Source: an uncultured Selenomonadaceae bacterium
GTDB taxonomy: Bacteria > Bacillota_C > Negativicutes > Selenomonadales > Selenomonadaceae
Length of the DNA stretch: 8,217 bases
Direction of reading: 5' to 3'
NCBI GenBank assembly: GCA_946402475.1
Contig: CAMIWP010000038.1
Coordinates: 1-8,217, forward strand
Positions 1 through 6,819 of this stretch are shown here, piece after piece. Numbering within the stretch: position 1 is the stretch's first letter; every line of letters starts with the position of its first letter. The position numbers and the translations under genes are program-made. The notes beneath the pieces are model-generated. The model did no database searches. It saw only the letters and a program-made list of their open reading frames with translations, and had not been told where the DNA came from.

Positions 1-126
1 GTGGTGCTCACGGGGGTCATGAATCGGGCGGAACTCTGGGATAAGGAGAGCTGGACGAACTACACGGAGGAGGTGAATCCGACGGTCACTGAGATCGCCG
101 AGAATCTGGCGGATCTGGGAATTTGA
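1..126 (+). CDS. mraZ: MraZ, C-terminal 41 residues (5' truncated by the window edge)
   Basis: The reading frame is open from the first base and ends at TGA 124-126, encoding the last 41 residues of MraZ. MraZ is a DNA-binding protein with two AbrB-like (SpoVT/AbrB) domains. In characterised bacteria it binds repeats upstream of its own gene and controls the dcw cluster. What is visible is the end of the second domain: the VVLTGVMNRAELWDKESW segment (residues 1-18 here) matches the family pattern of a hydrophobic strand, then NR-E-WD and W-Y. The helical tail ends in ADLGI, as is common in MraZ. The position 25 bp before rsmH is the classic one. The promoter and MraZ operator of the cluster would lie outside the window. 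Identification rests on a short fragment plus context, but both agree. Confidence 0.9.
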   Translation: MVLTGVMNRAELWDKESWTNYTEEVNPTVTEIAENLADLGI

Positions 127-151
127 TGAGAAACCGAGGGATGTATGGGCA

Positions 152-1141
152 ATGGCGTTTCATCATGTCAGCGTGATGCTGGAGGAAACTGTGAGAGGGT
201 TGGTGACGGATCCTGCCGGGACGTATGTGGATTGTACCCTTGGCGGGGCCGGTCATTCCGCCCGCATTGCCGAACTCTTGGAACCGGGAGGGCGCCTGGT
301 AGGCATCGATCAGGATGGGGAGGCCATTGCCGCCGCGACTGAAAGGCTGAGAGGCGTTCGCTGCCGGGTGGATATCGTTCATGACAACTTTCGTCATCTG
401 GACGCTATCCTGACAGAAAACAACATAGGGAAAGCGGATGGCATTCTCTTTGACCTGGGGGTGTCTTCCCACCAGATCGATACGCCCGGGAGGGGATTTT
501 CCTACATGCAGGATGCGCCCCTCGACATGCGTATGGATCCGGGACAGTCTCTCTCCGCCTACGACGTGGTGAACGGCTACGGAGAGGAGGAACTGGGACG
601 CATCTTTCGGGAATACGGCGAAGAGCGCTGGTGGAAGAGGATTGCGGCCTTCCTTTTGGAGGCGAGGAAGAGAGAACCCGTGAGGACCACGGGGGAACTG
701 GTGGACATCATCCGAAGGGCTGTGCCGAAGGCGGCGAGAAAGTCCGGGGGAGGGCATCCCGCCAAGCGGGTGTTCCAGGCCATTCGCATCGAGGTGAATG
801 ATGAGCTGGGCATCCTGGAGGGAGCCTTTCGGACGGCTGTAGCGCATCTGAAGCCGGGAGGGCGGCTTGCCGTCATCACCTTTCATTCCCTGGAGGATCG
901 CATTGCCAAGAACGTGCTCAAGGAGATGAGTAGCGGTTGCATTTGTCCCCGGGAGCTTCCCGTATGCGTCTGTCATCATCGCCCGGAAATCCGTATCATC
1001 GGCAAGCCGTTGTCCGCGACGGCGGAGGAGCTGGAGCGAAATTCCCGCTCCGGCAGCGCGAAGCTGCGCATTGCCGAGAAATTGACGAATGTTCTAGGGG
1101 GGAACCAAGATGCTTGCAAAGCGAATGGAAGAGGAGTATGA
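152..1141 (+). CDS. rsmH: 16S rRNA (cytosine(1402)-N4)-methyltransferase RsmH (MraW)
   Basis: This 329-residue SAM-dependent enzyme N4-methylates C1402 in the decoding centre of 16S rRNA. The start MAFHHVSVMLEET is the typical family N-terminus. The SAM-binding loop YVDCTLGGAGHS lies at residues 25-36 and the acidic GIDQD at 51-55. DLGVSS is at 101-106, followed by a conserved GRGFSY-PLDMRMD stretch to about 129. GGGHPAKRVFQAIRIEVNDEL covers 199-219 and ITFHSLEDR covers 242-250. A four-Cys segment at 263-274 (CICPRELPVCVC) resembles the Cys-rich motif of many Firmicutes RsmH proteins. The nearest ribosome-binding-like sequence (GAGGG, 136-140) is 11 nt upstream, slightly long, but no better in-frame start exists. 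ATGs at 141 and 145 are out of frame. The last 32 nt overlap the next gene, so the C-terminal residues DACKANGRGV are probably a non-conserved tail. Confidence 0.97.
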   Translation: MAFHHVSVMLEETVRGLVTDPAGTYVDCTLGGAGHSARIAELLEPGGRLVGIDQDGEAIAAATERLRGVRCRVDIVHDNFRHLDAILTENNIGKADGILFDLGVSSHQIDTPGRGFSYMQDAPLDMRMDPGQSLSAYDVVNGYGEEELGRIFREYGEERWWKRIAAFLLEARKREPVRTTGELVDIIRRAVPKAARKSGGGHPAKRVFQAIRIEVNDELGILEGAFRTAVAHLKPGGRLAVITFHSLEDRIAKNVLKEMSSGCICPRELPVCVCHHRPEIRIIGKPLSATAEELERNSRSGSAKLRIAEKLTNVLGGNQDACKANGRGV

Positions 1142-1502
1142 TTACGAGGCTTACCCGGAATTCAGCGAGGGGCAGCCGAGACCGAGGCCCGTGCTGGTAA
1201 AGGGCCGTTTCGTGCAGAAAGCGCAGACGCTTTTGGACAGGCCCTTGCGTTCCCGTTGCCGGACATTGTTCATCGTGTTTACCGTTCTTGCCATGGCTGT
1301 GACAATCCGTAGCGGCATCAGCGCCAGCCGGGGCTATGCCCTTGTGAATACCCAGCAGCAGGCCATGAACGTGGAGCGGGAGAACGAGCGGCTGCGCATT
1401 GAGATCGCCCAGCTCAGGGCACCCGGCCGGATCAAGGCCATTGCGGCCGGTGAGCTTGGAATGCAGGTGCCGACGAAGGTTTATTTCAGTCATGAGAGAT
1501 GA
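1110..1502 (+). CDS. ftsL: FtsL/DivIC-type cell division protein (septum formation initiator-like)
   Basis: This encodes a 130-residue bitopic membrane protein. Residues 1-51 form a charged cytoplasmic region, acidic first (EEEYDYE) and then basic and proline-rich. One transmembrane segment lies at about 52-66 and may extend to about 72. Residues 76-103 can form a coiled coil (NVERENERLRIEIAQL), and the C-terminus RIKAIAAGELGMQVPTKVYF has the FtsL/DivIC closing pattern. Such proteins sit in the divisome and bridge FtsQ/DivIB and the FtsW-FtsI synthase. The ATG at 1110 follows AGGGGGG (1096-1102) by 7 nt. The first 32 nt lie inside the end of rsmH, which suggests translational coupling. Sequence conservation in this family is low, so the call rests on size, topology, C-terminal pattern and position right after rsmH. 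It could be named DivIC-like instead of FtsL. The usual ftsI/pbpB does not follow it. Confidence 0.85.
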   Translation: MLAKRMEEEYDYEAYPEFSEGQPRPRPVLVKGRFVQKAQTLLDRPLRSRCRTLFIVFTVLAMAVTIRSGISASRGYALVNTQQQAMNVERENERLRIEIAQLRAPGRIKAIAAGELGMQVPTKVYFSHER

Positions 1503-1516
1503 TCCATAGACCAAGG

Positions 1517-1556
1517 ATGCTTCTTTTCTTGCTCCGTGAGAGAAGGAGCATTTTTT
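1517..1556 (+). terminator. Rho-independent terminator-like hairpin between ftsL and murE
   Basis: The arms 1517-1529 (ATGCTTCTTTTCT) and 1539-1551 (AGAGAAGGAGCAT) pair over 13 positions. Eleven pairs are Watson-Crick and two are G-T wobbles (1522/1546 and 1526/1542). The loop is 9 nt (1530-1538), and six T residues follow (1551-1556). The same 3' arm can instead pair with TGCTCC at 1530-1535 (GGAGCA, 1545-1550), giving a shorter 6-bp stem with the same T tract. Either fold looks like an intrinsic terminator. It begins 14 nt after the ftsL stop and ends 46 nt before the murE start. It may end a mraZ-rsmH-ftsL transcript or act as a partial attenuator inside the operon; the sequence alone does not say which. 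Confidence 0.8.
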
Positions 1557-1590
1557 ACGGGAAGCACATCGTGGATTTTCCGCAGGGACG

Positions 1591-1596
1591 AGGAGG
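1591..1596 (+). promoter_or_regulatory. Ribosome binding site of murE
   Basis: AGGAGG is a perfect Shine-Dalgarno core ending 6 nt before the murE ATG at 1603. It is the best ribosome binding site at the left end of the window and lies just downstream of the terminator-like hairpin. No convincing -35/-10 pair is visible in the 46 bp between the T tract and the start codon. Confidence 0.85.
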
Positions 1597-1602
1597 AAGG
1601 GC

Positions 1603-3090
1603 ATGAAGACGATCGGCGAGTTGGCCGCCTTGGTGAAAGGCGCAGAGGTGATCGGTGACAGGGATGCGGAGATTGTCGGGATTGAACGGGATTCGAGGAA
1701 GATAGGAAAGGGGATGCTGTTTGTCTGCATCCCCGGGGTTCACGTAGACGGGCATGACTTCATTCCCAAGGCGGCGGCCCAGGGGGCTGCCGCCATCCTC
1801 ACCGCCAGGGACGTGGAGCCTCCGGCGGGGATGTCTGTCCTGAAGGTGCCGGAGCTCAACAAGTCCCTGGAGGTCATCGTGCCCTATTTCCACGATTATC
1901 CCGCGAAGGCCATGCGAGTCATCGGCATCACGGGAACCAACGGCAAGACGACCACCAGCTATATTACAAGGGCGATCCTGAGGAAGGCCGGCTTCAAGGT
2001 GGGACTTATCGGAACCATACAGATCATGGTGGAGGAGGAGAGCTTTCCCATCCACAACACGACTCCGGACGTGGTGGAACTCCAGAACATCCTGGCTATG
2101 ATGCGGGACAGGGGCATGGATTACGTGGTCATGGAAGTTTCCTCCCACGCCCTGGACCAGGATCGGGTGGCGGGCATCGAATTCGACACCGCCATCTTCA
2201 CGAATCTCACACAGGATCATCTGGATTACCATAAGACATTGGAAAACTACAAACAGGCCAAGGCAAAGCTCTTTTCCCTTCTCTCCGGCCCGGGGAAGAC
2301 CGCCGTGGTGAATGGGGACGACCCGGCGGGAAAGACCATGCTGGAGCATGCTCATTGCGGGCATCTGACCTATGGGCTGAAGGGGGAGACGGATCTTCGG
2401 GGAGAGAATGTCCGGGTGCTTCCCCGGGGGAGCGAGTTCTCCCTGTCCGGTTCCTTTGGAGCGATGGAACTGCGGCTTCGCATCACGGGCATATTCAATG
2501 TGTACAATGTCATGGCTGCCGCAGGGGCCGCTCTGGCGGAAGGCATACCGCCGGAGACGATCCGGGGTGCCTTGCAGGAGTTTGCCAGTGTTCCCGGCCG
2601 ATTCGAGCTGGTGGATGAGGGGCAGGATTTTTCCGTCATCGTGGACTACGCTCATACGCCGGACGGGGTGGAAAACGTGCTCCGCACGGCGCGGCAGATT
2701 GCCAGGCGCCATATCATCACCGTCTTCGGCTGCGGCGGGGATCGGGATCGGACCAAGCGGCCCATCATGGGACGCTTGGCGGCGGAGCTTTCCGATGCGG
2801 TGATCGCCACCTCGGACAACCCTCGCACGGAGGATCCCGCGTTCATTCTGAGCCAGGTGGAAGAAGGGGTGAGGGAGAAGATCGGCGAAAAGCACCACGA
2901 GTGCATCACGGATCGGCGCACCGCCATCTTCCGCGCCGTGGAACTGGCTCAAAAGGATGATATTGTGGTGATTTTGGGCAAGGGACACGAGGATTACCAG
3001 ATCTTGAAGGACAGGACGATTCATTTCGATGACAGGGAAGTGGCCAGGGAGGCCATCAGGGGGAAAGATCATGCCAGCATTCAGCCTTGA
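1603..3090 (+). CDS. murE: UDP-MurNAc-tripeptide synthetase MurE, meso-diaminopimelate-adding
   Basis: This 495-residue cytoplasmic Mur ligase uses ATP to add the third stem-peptide residue to UDP-MurNAc-L-Ala-D-Glu. The N-terminal UDP-substrate domain contains DSR (30-32). The central ATPase domain has the P-loop GTNGKTT (111-117, Lys115), NTTPD (152-156), EVSSHAL (178-184) and TNLTQDHLDYH (200-210). Lys220 aligns with the carbamylated lysine of the family. The C-terminal domain carries DNPR at 405-408 and GKGHED at 459-464. In E. coli MurE the DNPR arginine and the Gly and Glu of GKGHE contact meso-DAP; lysine-adding enzymes usually lack that arginine. The amino acid added is therefore inferred to be meso-DAP. 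The ATG follows a perfect AGGAGG by 6 nt. The final 20 nt overlap murF. No ftsI/pbpB lies upstream; a terminator-like hairpin does. Confidence 0.97.
   Translation: MKTIGELAALVKGAEVIGDRDAEIVGIERDSRKIGKGMLFVCIPGVHVDGHDFIPKAAAQGAAAILTARDVEPPAGMSVLKVPELNKSLEVIVPYFHDYPAKAMRVIGITGTNGKTTTSYITRAILRKAGFKVGLIGTIQIMVEEESFPIHNTTPDVVELQNILAMMRDRGMDYVVMEVSSHALDQDRVAGIEFDTAIFTNLTQDHLDYHKTLENYKQAKAKLFSLLSGPGKTAVVNGDDPAGKTMLEHAHCGHLTYGLKGETDLRGENVRVLPRGSEFSLSGSFGAMELRLRITGIFNVYNVMAAAGAALAEGIPPETIRGALQEFASVPGRFELVDEGQDFSVIVDYAHTPDGVENVLRTARQIARRHIITVFGCGGDRDRTKRPIMGRLAAELSDAVIATSDNPRTEDPAFILSQVEEGVREKIGEKHHECITDRRTAIFRAVELAQKDDIVVILGKGHEDYQILKDRTIHFDDREVAREAIRGKDHASIQP
3058..3064 (+). promoter_or_regulatory. 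Ribosome binding site deciding the murF start
   Basis: AGGGGGA lies within the end of murE, 6 nt before the ATG at 3071. It supports this start over the in-frame ATG at 3029, which has no purine-rich sequence at a suitable distance and would add 14 non-family residues. Confidence 0.75.
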
Positions 3091-4441
3091 GGAGATCGTG
3101 GCGGCCACGGGAGCCGACACAGCGCAACGGGAAAAGGACAATTTCACCGACGTGGTGACGGATACGCGCAAGATTTCAGAGGGGGTCTTGTTCGTTGCCC
3201 TTCGGGGGGAGCGCTTCAACGGGGAGGATTTTGCCGGAGAGGCTCTGTCGAAGGGAGCGGCAGGAGTGATGGTCAGCACGGCCTGCCCGGCGGAAAAGCT
3301 CCGGGACATCCGGGGTACCGTGCTGAGGGTGAAGGACACGCAGAGAGCCTATCAGCAGATCGCCCATCTCTGGAGGAGGAAGTTCCGCCTTCCCGTCATT
3401 GCCATCACGGGATCCAACGGCAAGACCACCACCAAGGAATTGGTCGCGGCGGTGCTTTCGGCGAAAGGACCGGTGCTCAAGACACAGGGCAATTTCAACA
3501 ATGAGATCGGCCTGCCTCTGACCCTTCTGGGTTTGCGCCGGGAGCACAGGGCGGCGGTTGTGGAGATCGGCATGAGGGGTCTGGGCCAGATCGAGGCGCT
3601 GGCCCCCATTGCGGAGCCGTCGGTGGGAATTGTCACCAATGTGGGGGAGACGCATCTGGAACTTCTGGGAACCATGGAGAACATCGCCAGGGCGAAGGCC
3701 GAGCTGGTGGAGGCGATCCCCTCCGGCGGGACGGTGATCCTCAATGGGGACAATGATTATGTGGCGGCCATGCGGGAGAAGGCGGCTCCCGGGGTGCGCG
3801 TCCTGACCTTTGGACTGGAAAGGGAAGCGGATGTCCGGGGAAGGGATATCCGCATCGAGGAGAACGTCACGAGGTTTACGGCGGACTGTGGGAAAGAGAG
3901 CTGTGAGTACCTCCTGCCCATGGTGGGGCAGCACAATGTTTACAACGCTTTGGCCGCCATCACCGCAGGGATTGCCCTTGGCCTTTCTTCGGAGGAAATC
4001 CGTGAGGGGCTGTCGCATTCGGAGGCGGCAAAAATGCGCTTCGAGGTGCAGCAGAAGGGCGAGTATCGCATCGTCAACGATGCCTACAATGCCAGTCCCA
4101 TGTCCATGACAGCGGCCATCCGCACGCTGTCCGAACTTGCCCCGGGACGGAAGATCGCCGTTATGGGGGACATGCTGGAGCTTGGCGCGGCTTCCGAGGA
4201 GGCCCATTTCCGTGTGGGAGCCGAGCTGGCGGAAAAGGAGTTCGCCGCGGTCGTCACCCGGGGGGAAATGGGAAAGCGAATCGCCGAAGGAGCGGAGAAA
4301 GGCGGGATCCGGGAGGTTTATCCCTGCGCCTCCCACGAAGAGGCGGCAGAGGTGCTGAAGCGCATCCTTCAGCCCGGGGACACGGTTTTGTTCAAGGGCT
4401 CCCGGGGAATGCAGATGGAAAAGATCATCGACCTGTTTTGA
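3071..4441 (+). CDS. murF: UDP-MurNAc-tripeptide--D-alanyl-D-alanine ligase MurF
   Basis: This 456-residue cytoplasmic ligase adds the D-Ala-D-Ala dipeptide to UDP-MurNAc-tripeptide, completing the pentapeptide. The N-terminal domain has the TDTRKISEGVLFVALRGERFNG stretch, seen from about residue 30, that is typical of MurF and MurE substrate domains. The ATPase domain has the P-loop GSNGKTT (114-120, Lys118). TNVGETHLELLG starts at 189, and Lys209 in IARAKAE aligns with the modified lysine of the family. The C-terminal domain has NDAYNASP (336-343), then VMGDMLELG, and ends with FKGSRG (441-446). NDAYNASP and KGSR identify MurF rather than MurE or MurC. The ATG at 3071 is preferred over the in-frame ATG at 3029 because of the ribosome binding site and the family N-terminus. 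The 20-nt overlap with murE suggests translational coupling; mraY begins 22 nt after the stop. Confidence 0.96.
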   Translation: MPAFSLEEIVAATGADTAQREKDNFTDVVTDTRKISEGVLFVALRGERFNGEDFAGEALSKGAAGVMVSTACPAEKLRDIRGTVLRVKDTQRAYQQIAHLWRRKFRLPVIAITGSNGKTTTKELVAAVLSAKGPVLKTQGNFNNEIGLPLTLLGLRREHRAAVVEIGMRGLGQIEALAPIAEPSVGIVTNVGETHLELLGTMENIARAKAELVEAIPSGGTVILNGDNDYVAAMREKAAPGVRVLTFGLEREADVRGRDIRIEENVTRFTADCGKESCEYLLPMVGQHNVYNALAAITAGIALGLSSEEIREGLSHSEAAKMRFEVQQKGEYRIVNDAYNASPMSMTAAIRTLSELAPGRKIAVMGDMLELGAASEEAHFRVGAELAEKEFAAVVTRGEMGKRIAEGAEKGGIREVYPCASHEEAAEVLKRILQPGDTVLFKGSRGMQMEKIIDLF

Positions 4442-4463
4442 ACTGTGGGAAGAGGGCAGAGGA

Positions 4464-5417
4464 ATGTCATCCGAGTTTTTGATCGCTATTCTTGTAGCAG
4501 CGGGAGTTGTCCTGCTCATGGGCCCCGTCATGCTGCCCGTGCTCCATCGGCTGAAATTCGGCCAGAGCATCCGGGAGGAAGGCCCGAAGAGCCATCAGGC
4601 AAAGAGCGGAACTCCCACCATGGGGGGCATCATGATCGTCCTGGGAATATCCCTGGGAACTTTGGCGGCGGCGCCCCTGACCACGGAGATCCTGCTGGCT
4701 CTTTTCATCCTGCTGGGGCATTTCGCCCTGGGCTTTTTGGATGACTACATCAAAGTGGTGAAGAAGCGCAATTTGGGGCTTCGAGCGAAGGAGAAACTCT
4801 TGGGGCAGATCTTCATCGCTCTTGTGACCATGTACATCGGCACCCGGGAGCTGGGGCTGGACACCAGCATCTGGATCCCCGGGGTGGATCATGAGGCCGA
4901 CATCGGCATCCTCTACTATCCCTTGGTGCTCCTGGTCCTCGTGGGAACCTCCAACGCAGTGAATCTGACGGATGGGCTGGACGGATTGGCTTCCGGAACC
5001 GTGGCCATCGCCTCCAGCGTCTACGCCGTCGTCTGCATCCTGACGGGACATGGGACACTGGCTGTCTTCTGCGTGGCCGTGGTTGCTGCCTGCATCGCCT
5101 TCCTTCGCTTTAACGCCCATCCGGCGAAGGTCTTCATGGGAGATACCGGCTCCCTTGCCCTGGGCGGGGCCTTCGCGGCCATGGGGATCCTCACCCATAC
5201 GGAACTCCTTTTGGTGGTGGTAGGTTTCATCTTTGTCTGCGAGGCCCTCTCGGTCATTCTTCAGGTGATTTCCTTTCAGACGACGGGGAAGAGGATCTTC
5301 CGCATGAGCCCCATCCACCATCACTTTGAGCTGGGGGGCTGGAGCGAGCAGAAGGTGGTCTTTGTCTTCTGGGCGGTGGGACTTCTGGCGGGAGTTGCCG
5401 GGCTGTCCATGTTGTGA
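4464..5417 (+). CDS. mraY: Phospho-MurNAc-pentapeptide transferase MraY (lipid I synthase)
   Basis: This 317-residue polytopic inner-membrane enzyme transfers phospho-MurNAc-pentapeptide from UDP to undecaprenyl phosphate, giving lipid I and UMP. The sequence is a run of hydrophobic segments, compatible with the ten-helix family fold, separated by conserved cytoplasmic loops. These are SGTPTMGG (48-55), FLDDYIKV with Asp93 and Asp94, NLTDGLDGLASG (167-178), FNAHPAKVFMGDTGSLALGG (216-235) with Asp227, and PIHHHFELGGWSE (283-295) with His285-287. By family alignment, Asp93, Asp94 and Asp227 correspond to the catalytic and Mg-binding aspartates, and the triple histidine is the other active-site signature. 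It is close to the shorter end of MraY lengths, with no missing motif. A GAGGG at 4452-4456 lies 7 nt before the ATG. Confidence 0.98.
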   Translation: MSSEFLIAILVAAGVVLLMGPVMLPVLHRLKFGQSIREEGPKSHQAKSGTPTMGGIMIVLGISLGTLAAAPLTTEILLALFILLGHFALGFLDDYIKVVKKRNLGLRAKEKLLGQIFIALVTMYIGTRELGLDTSIWIPGVDHEADIGILYYPLVLLVLVGTSNAVNLTDGLDGLASGTVAIASSVYAVVCILTGHGTLAVFCVAVVAACIAFLRFNAHPAKVFMGDTGSLALGGAFAAMGILTHTELLLVVVGFIFVCEALSVILQVISFQTTGKRIFRMSPIHHHFELGGWSEQKVVFVFWAVGLLAGVAGLSML

Positions 5418-5424
5418 ACGGAAT

Positions 5425-5429
5425 AGGAG
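5425..5429 (+). promoter_or_regulatory. Ribosome binding site deciding the murD start
   Basis: AGGAG abuts an in-frame ATG at 5430, leaving no spacer, but sits 9 nt before the next in-frame ATG at 5439. The spacing favours 5439 as the real start. Confidence 0.75.
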
Positions 5430-5438
5430 ATGTGTTCT

Positions 5439-6800
5439 ATGGAACTGCAGGGAAGAACCATGCTGGTCATCGGCGCCGGGATCAGCGGATTTGCGGCGGC
5501 GAAGATGGCAAAGTCCATGGGAGCCAGGGTCATCCTGAGCGACGCCAAGGAAGAAGCCGAGCTGGACCATGATTTTACGGAGCTTCGTCGGCAGGGGATT
5601 GAATTGGTCTTTGGCCCTCAGAAGGATGAGATGCTGGAGGGCGTGGACATGGTCCTCCTGTCCCCGGCGGTTCCCCTGAGGGTTCCCATTGCCCAACGGG
5701 CGATCCAGTGGGGCATTCCCGTCATCAGCGAGGTGGAGATGGCCTACCGTCTCGCGGAGTCTCCCATCTGCGCCGTGACGGGCACGAATGGCAAGACCAC
5801 CACCGTGACCCTTTTGGGCCTTTTGTTGAAGACCCATTATGAGAAGGTGGGCGTGGGCGGAAACATCGGGATACCCCTCTGTGAGGAAGCTGTCCGGGTG
5901 GGAGAAGGCGGCTGCATCGCGGCGGAGATCTCAAGCTACCAGATGGAGGCAACCAATGCCTTCCATCCCCACGTGTCGGTGATCCTGAACGTCACTCCGG
6001 ATCACATTCTGCGCCACGGTTCCATGGAAGTTTACCAGCAAATGAAGGAACGCATGTTTGCGGAGGAGTCCATGGATGATTACCTGGTGCTGAACTACGA
6101 CGATGAGCGCACGCGCTCCATGAAAAAGCGCGCCCGTTGCCGTACCCTCTTTTTCAGCCGAAAGGAAGAGTTGGAGGAGGGCGCCTTCCTCCAAGGGGAC
6201 AGGCTTGTGATCCGTTGGCAGGGAAGGGAGCATGAGCTTTGCACCGTCTCGGAGCTGGGCATCAAGGGGGGACACAATGTGGAGAACGCCCTGGCGGCAT
6301 CCTTGGCGGCCTTCCTCATGGGAGCGGAGCCGGAGAAGATGGCCGGGGTGCTGAGGTCCTTCCGGGGGGTGGAGCATCGCATCGAGTTCGTCCGAGAAAT
6401 CGAGGGAGTTCCCTATTACAACGACTCCAAGGCCACCAATACGGACTCCGCCATCAAGGCCCTGGAAACCTTTCCCGGCCATATCATCCTCCTGGCGGGG
6501 GGCGATGACAAGATGACGGATCTGTCGGAGTTCATGGATCTGGTGAGGGAACGGGTGGACGAACTCATTCTCCTGGGAGCCGGGGCGAAGCGATTCCACG
6601 AGGCGGCAGTGGCCCGGGGATTCTCCGAGGATCACATCCATGAGGCGGGCTATTCCATGGAGAAAGCGGTGGAACTGGCCCGTGGCATGGCAAAGGCCCC
6701 GCAGGTGGTGCTGCTTTCCCCGGCCTGCGCCAGCTTCGACATGTACGGCGGATTTGAGGAGCGGGGACGAGATTTCAAGCGCATTGTGACGGAACGGTAG
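5439..6800 (+). CDS. murD: UDP-MurNAc-L-alanine--D-glutamate ligase MurD
   Basis: This 453-residue cytoplasmic ligase adds D-Glu to UDP-MurNAc-L-Ala. The N-terminal Rossmann-like UDP-binding domain opens with LVIGAGISGFAAAK (9-22), and SPAVP follows at 75-79. The ATPase domain has the P-loop GTNGKTT (115-121, Lys119), EISSYQME from 163 (Glu163) and NVTPDHILRH (184-193). Lys203 aligns with the carbamylated lysine of E. coli MurD. The C-terminal domain has DSKATNT (329-335), GGDDK (354-358) and the closing FDMYGGFEERGRDFK (433-447). DSKATN and the final FE-RG--F pattern are diagnostic for MurD. An ATG at 5430 would add three residues (MCS) but has no usable ribosome-binding spacing. The gene is 21 bp from mraY and 19 bp from murG; no ftsW lies between murD and murG. 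Confidence 0.97.
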   Translation: MELQGRTMLVIGAGISGFAAAKMAKSMGARVILSDAKEEAELDHDFTELRRQGIELVFGPQKDEMLEGVDMVLLSPAVPLRVPIAQRAIQWGIPVISEVEMAYRLAESPICAVTGTNGKTTTVTLLGLLLKTHYEKVGVGGNIGIPLCEEAVRVGEGGCIAAEISSYQMEATNAFHPHVSVILNVTPDHILRHGSMEVYQQMKERMFAEESMDDYLVLNYDDERTRSMKKRARCRTLFFSRKEELEEGAFLQGDRLVIRWQGREHELCTVSELGIKGGHNVENALAASLAAFLMGAEPEKMAGVLRSFRGVEHRIEFVREIEGVPYYNDSKATNTDSAIKALETFPGHIILLAGGDDKMTDLSEFMDLVRERVDELILLGAGAKRFHEAAVARGFSEDHIHEAGYSMEKAVELARGMAKAPQVVLLSPACASFDMYGGFEERGRDFKRIVTER

Positions 6801-6806
6801 AGAAGC

Positions 6807-6811
6807 GGAGG
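6807..6811 (+). promoter_or_regulatory. Ribosome binding site supporting the TTG start of murG
   Basis: GGAGG lies 8 nt before TTG at 6820, just after the murD stop. No ATG or GTG gives the conserved MurG N-terminus at a suitable distance, so this site fixes the TTG as the initiator. Confidence 0.8.
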
Positions 6812-6819
6812 ATATTTCG

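Noticed and set aside
141..176. A short open frame (ATG at 141, 11 codons) overlapping the rsmH start, which could be an upstream leader peptide
   Set aside because: GAGGG abuts the ATG with no spacing, the peptide has no feature, and such out-of-frame ATGs are expected by chance. The RsmH start at 152 is fixed by family similarity.
1456..1485. A possible promoter for murE (TTGGAA, 18-nt spacer, TTTATT) inside the end of ftsL
   Set aside because: Both boxes match the consensus at only four of six positions, and any transcript would run straight into the terminator-like hairpin.
3029..3070. An upstream in-frame ATG extending murF by 14 residues
   Set aside because: It has no ribosome binding site and no family-like residues, and it would lengthen the overlap with murE to 62 nt. 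The ATG at 3071 has AGGGGGA at good spacing and gives a normal MurF N-terminus.
1555..3339. A 594-codon open frame on the minus strand opposite murE and the start of murF
   Set aside because: It lies in exact antisense codon register with murE, its translation has no recognisable domain, and the sense strand encodes a complete, motif-perfect enzyme. It is explained by avoidance of TTA, CTA and TCA codons in the sense gene.
4467..5837. A 456-codon open frame on the minus strand opposite mraY and murD
   Set aside because: It has the same register effect as the other antisense frames. Its translation is rich in His, Gln, Asp and Gly, as expected from reverse-reading hydrophobic membrane codons.
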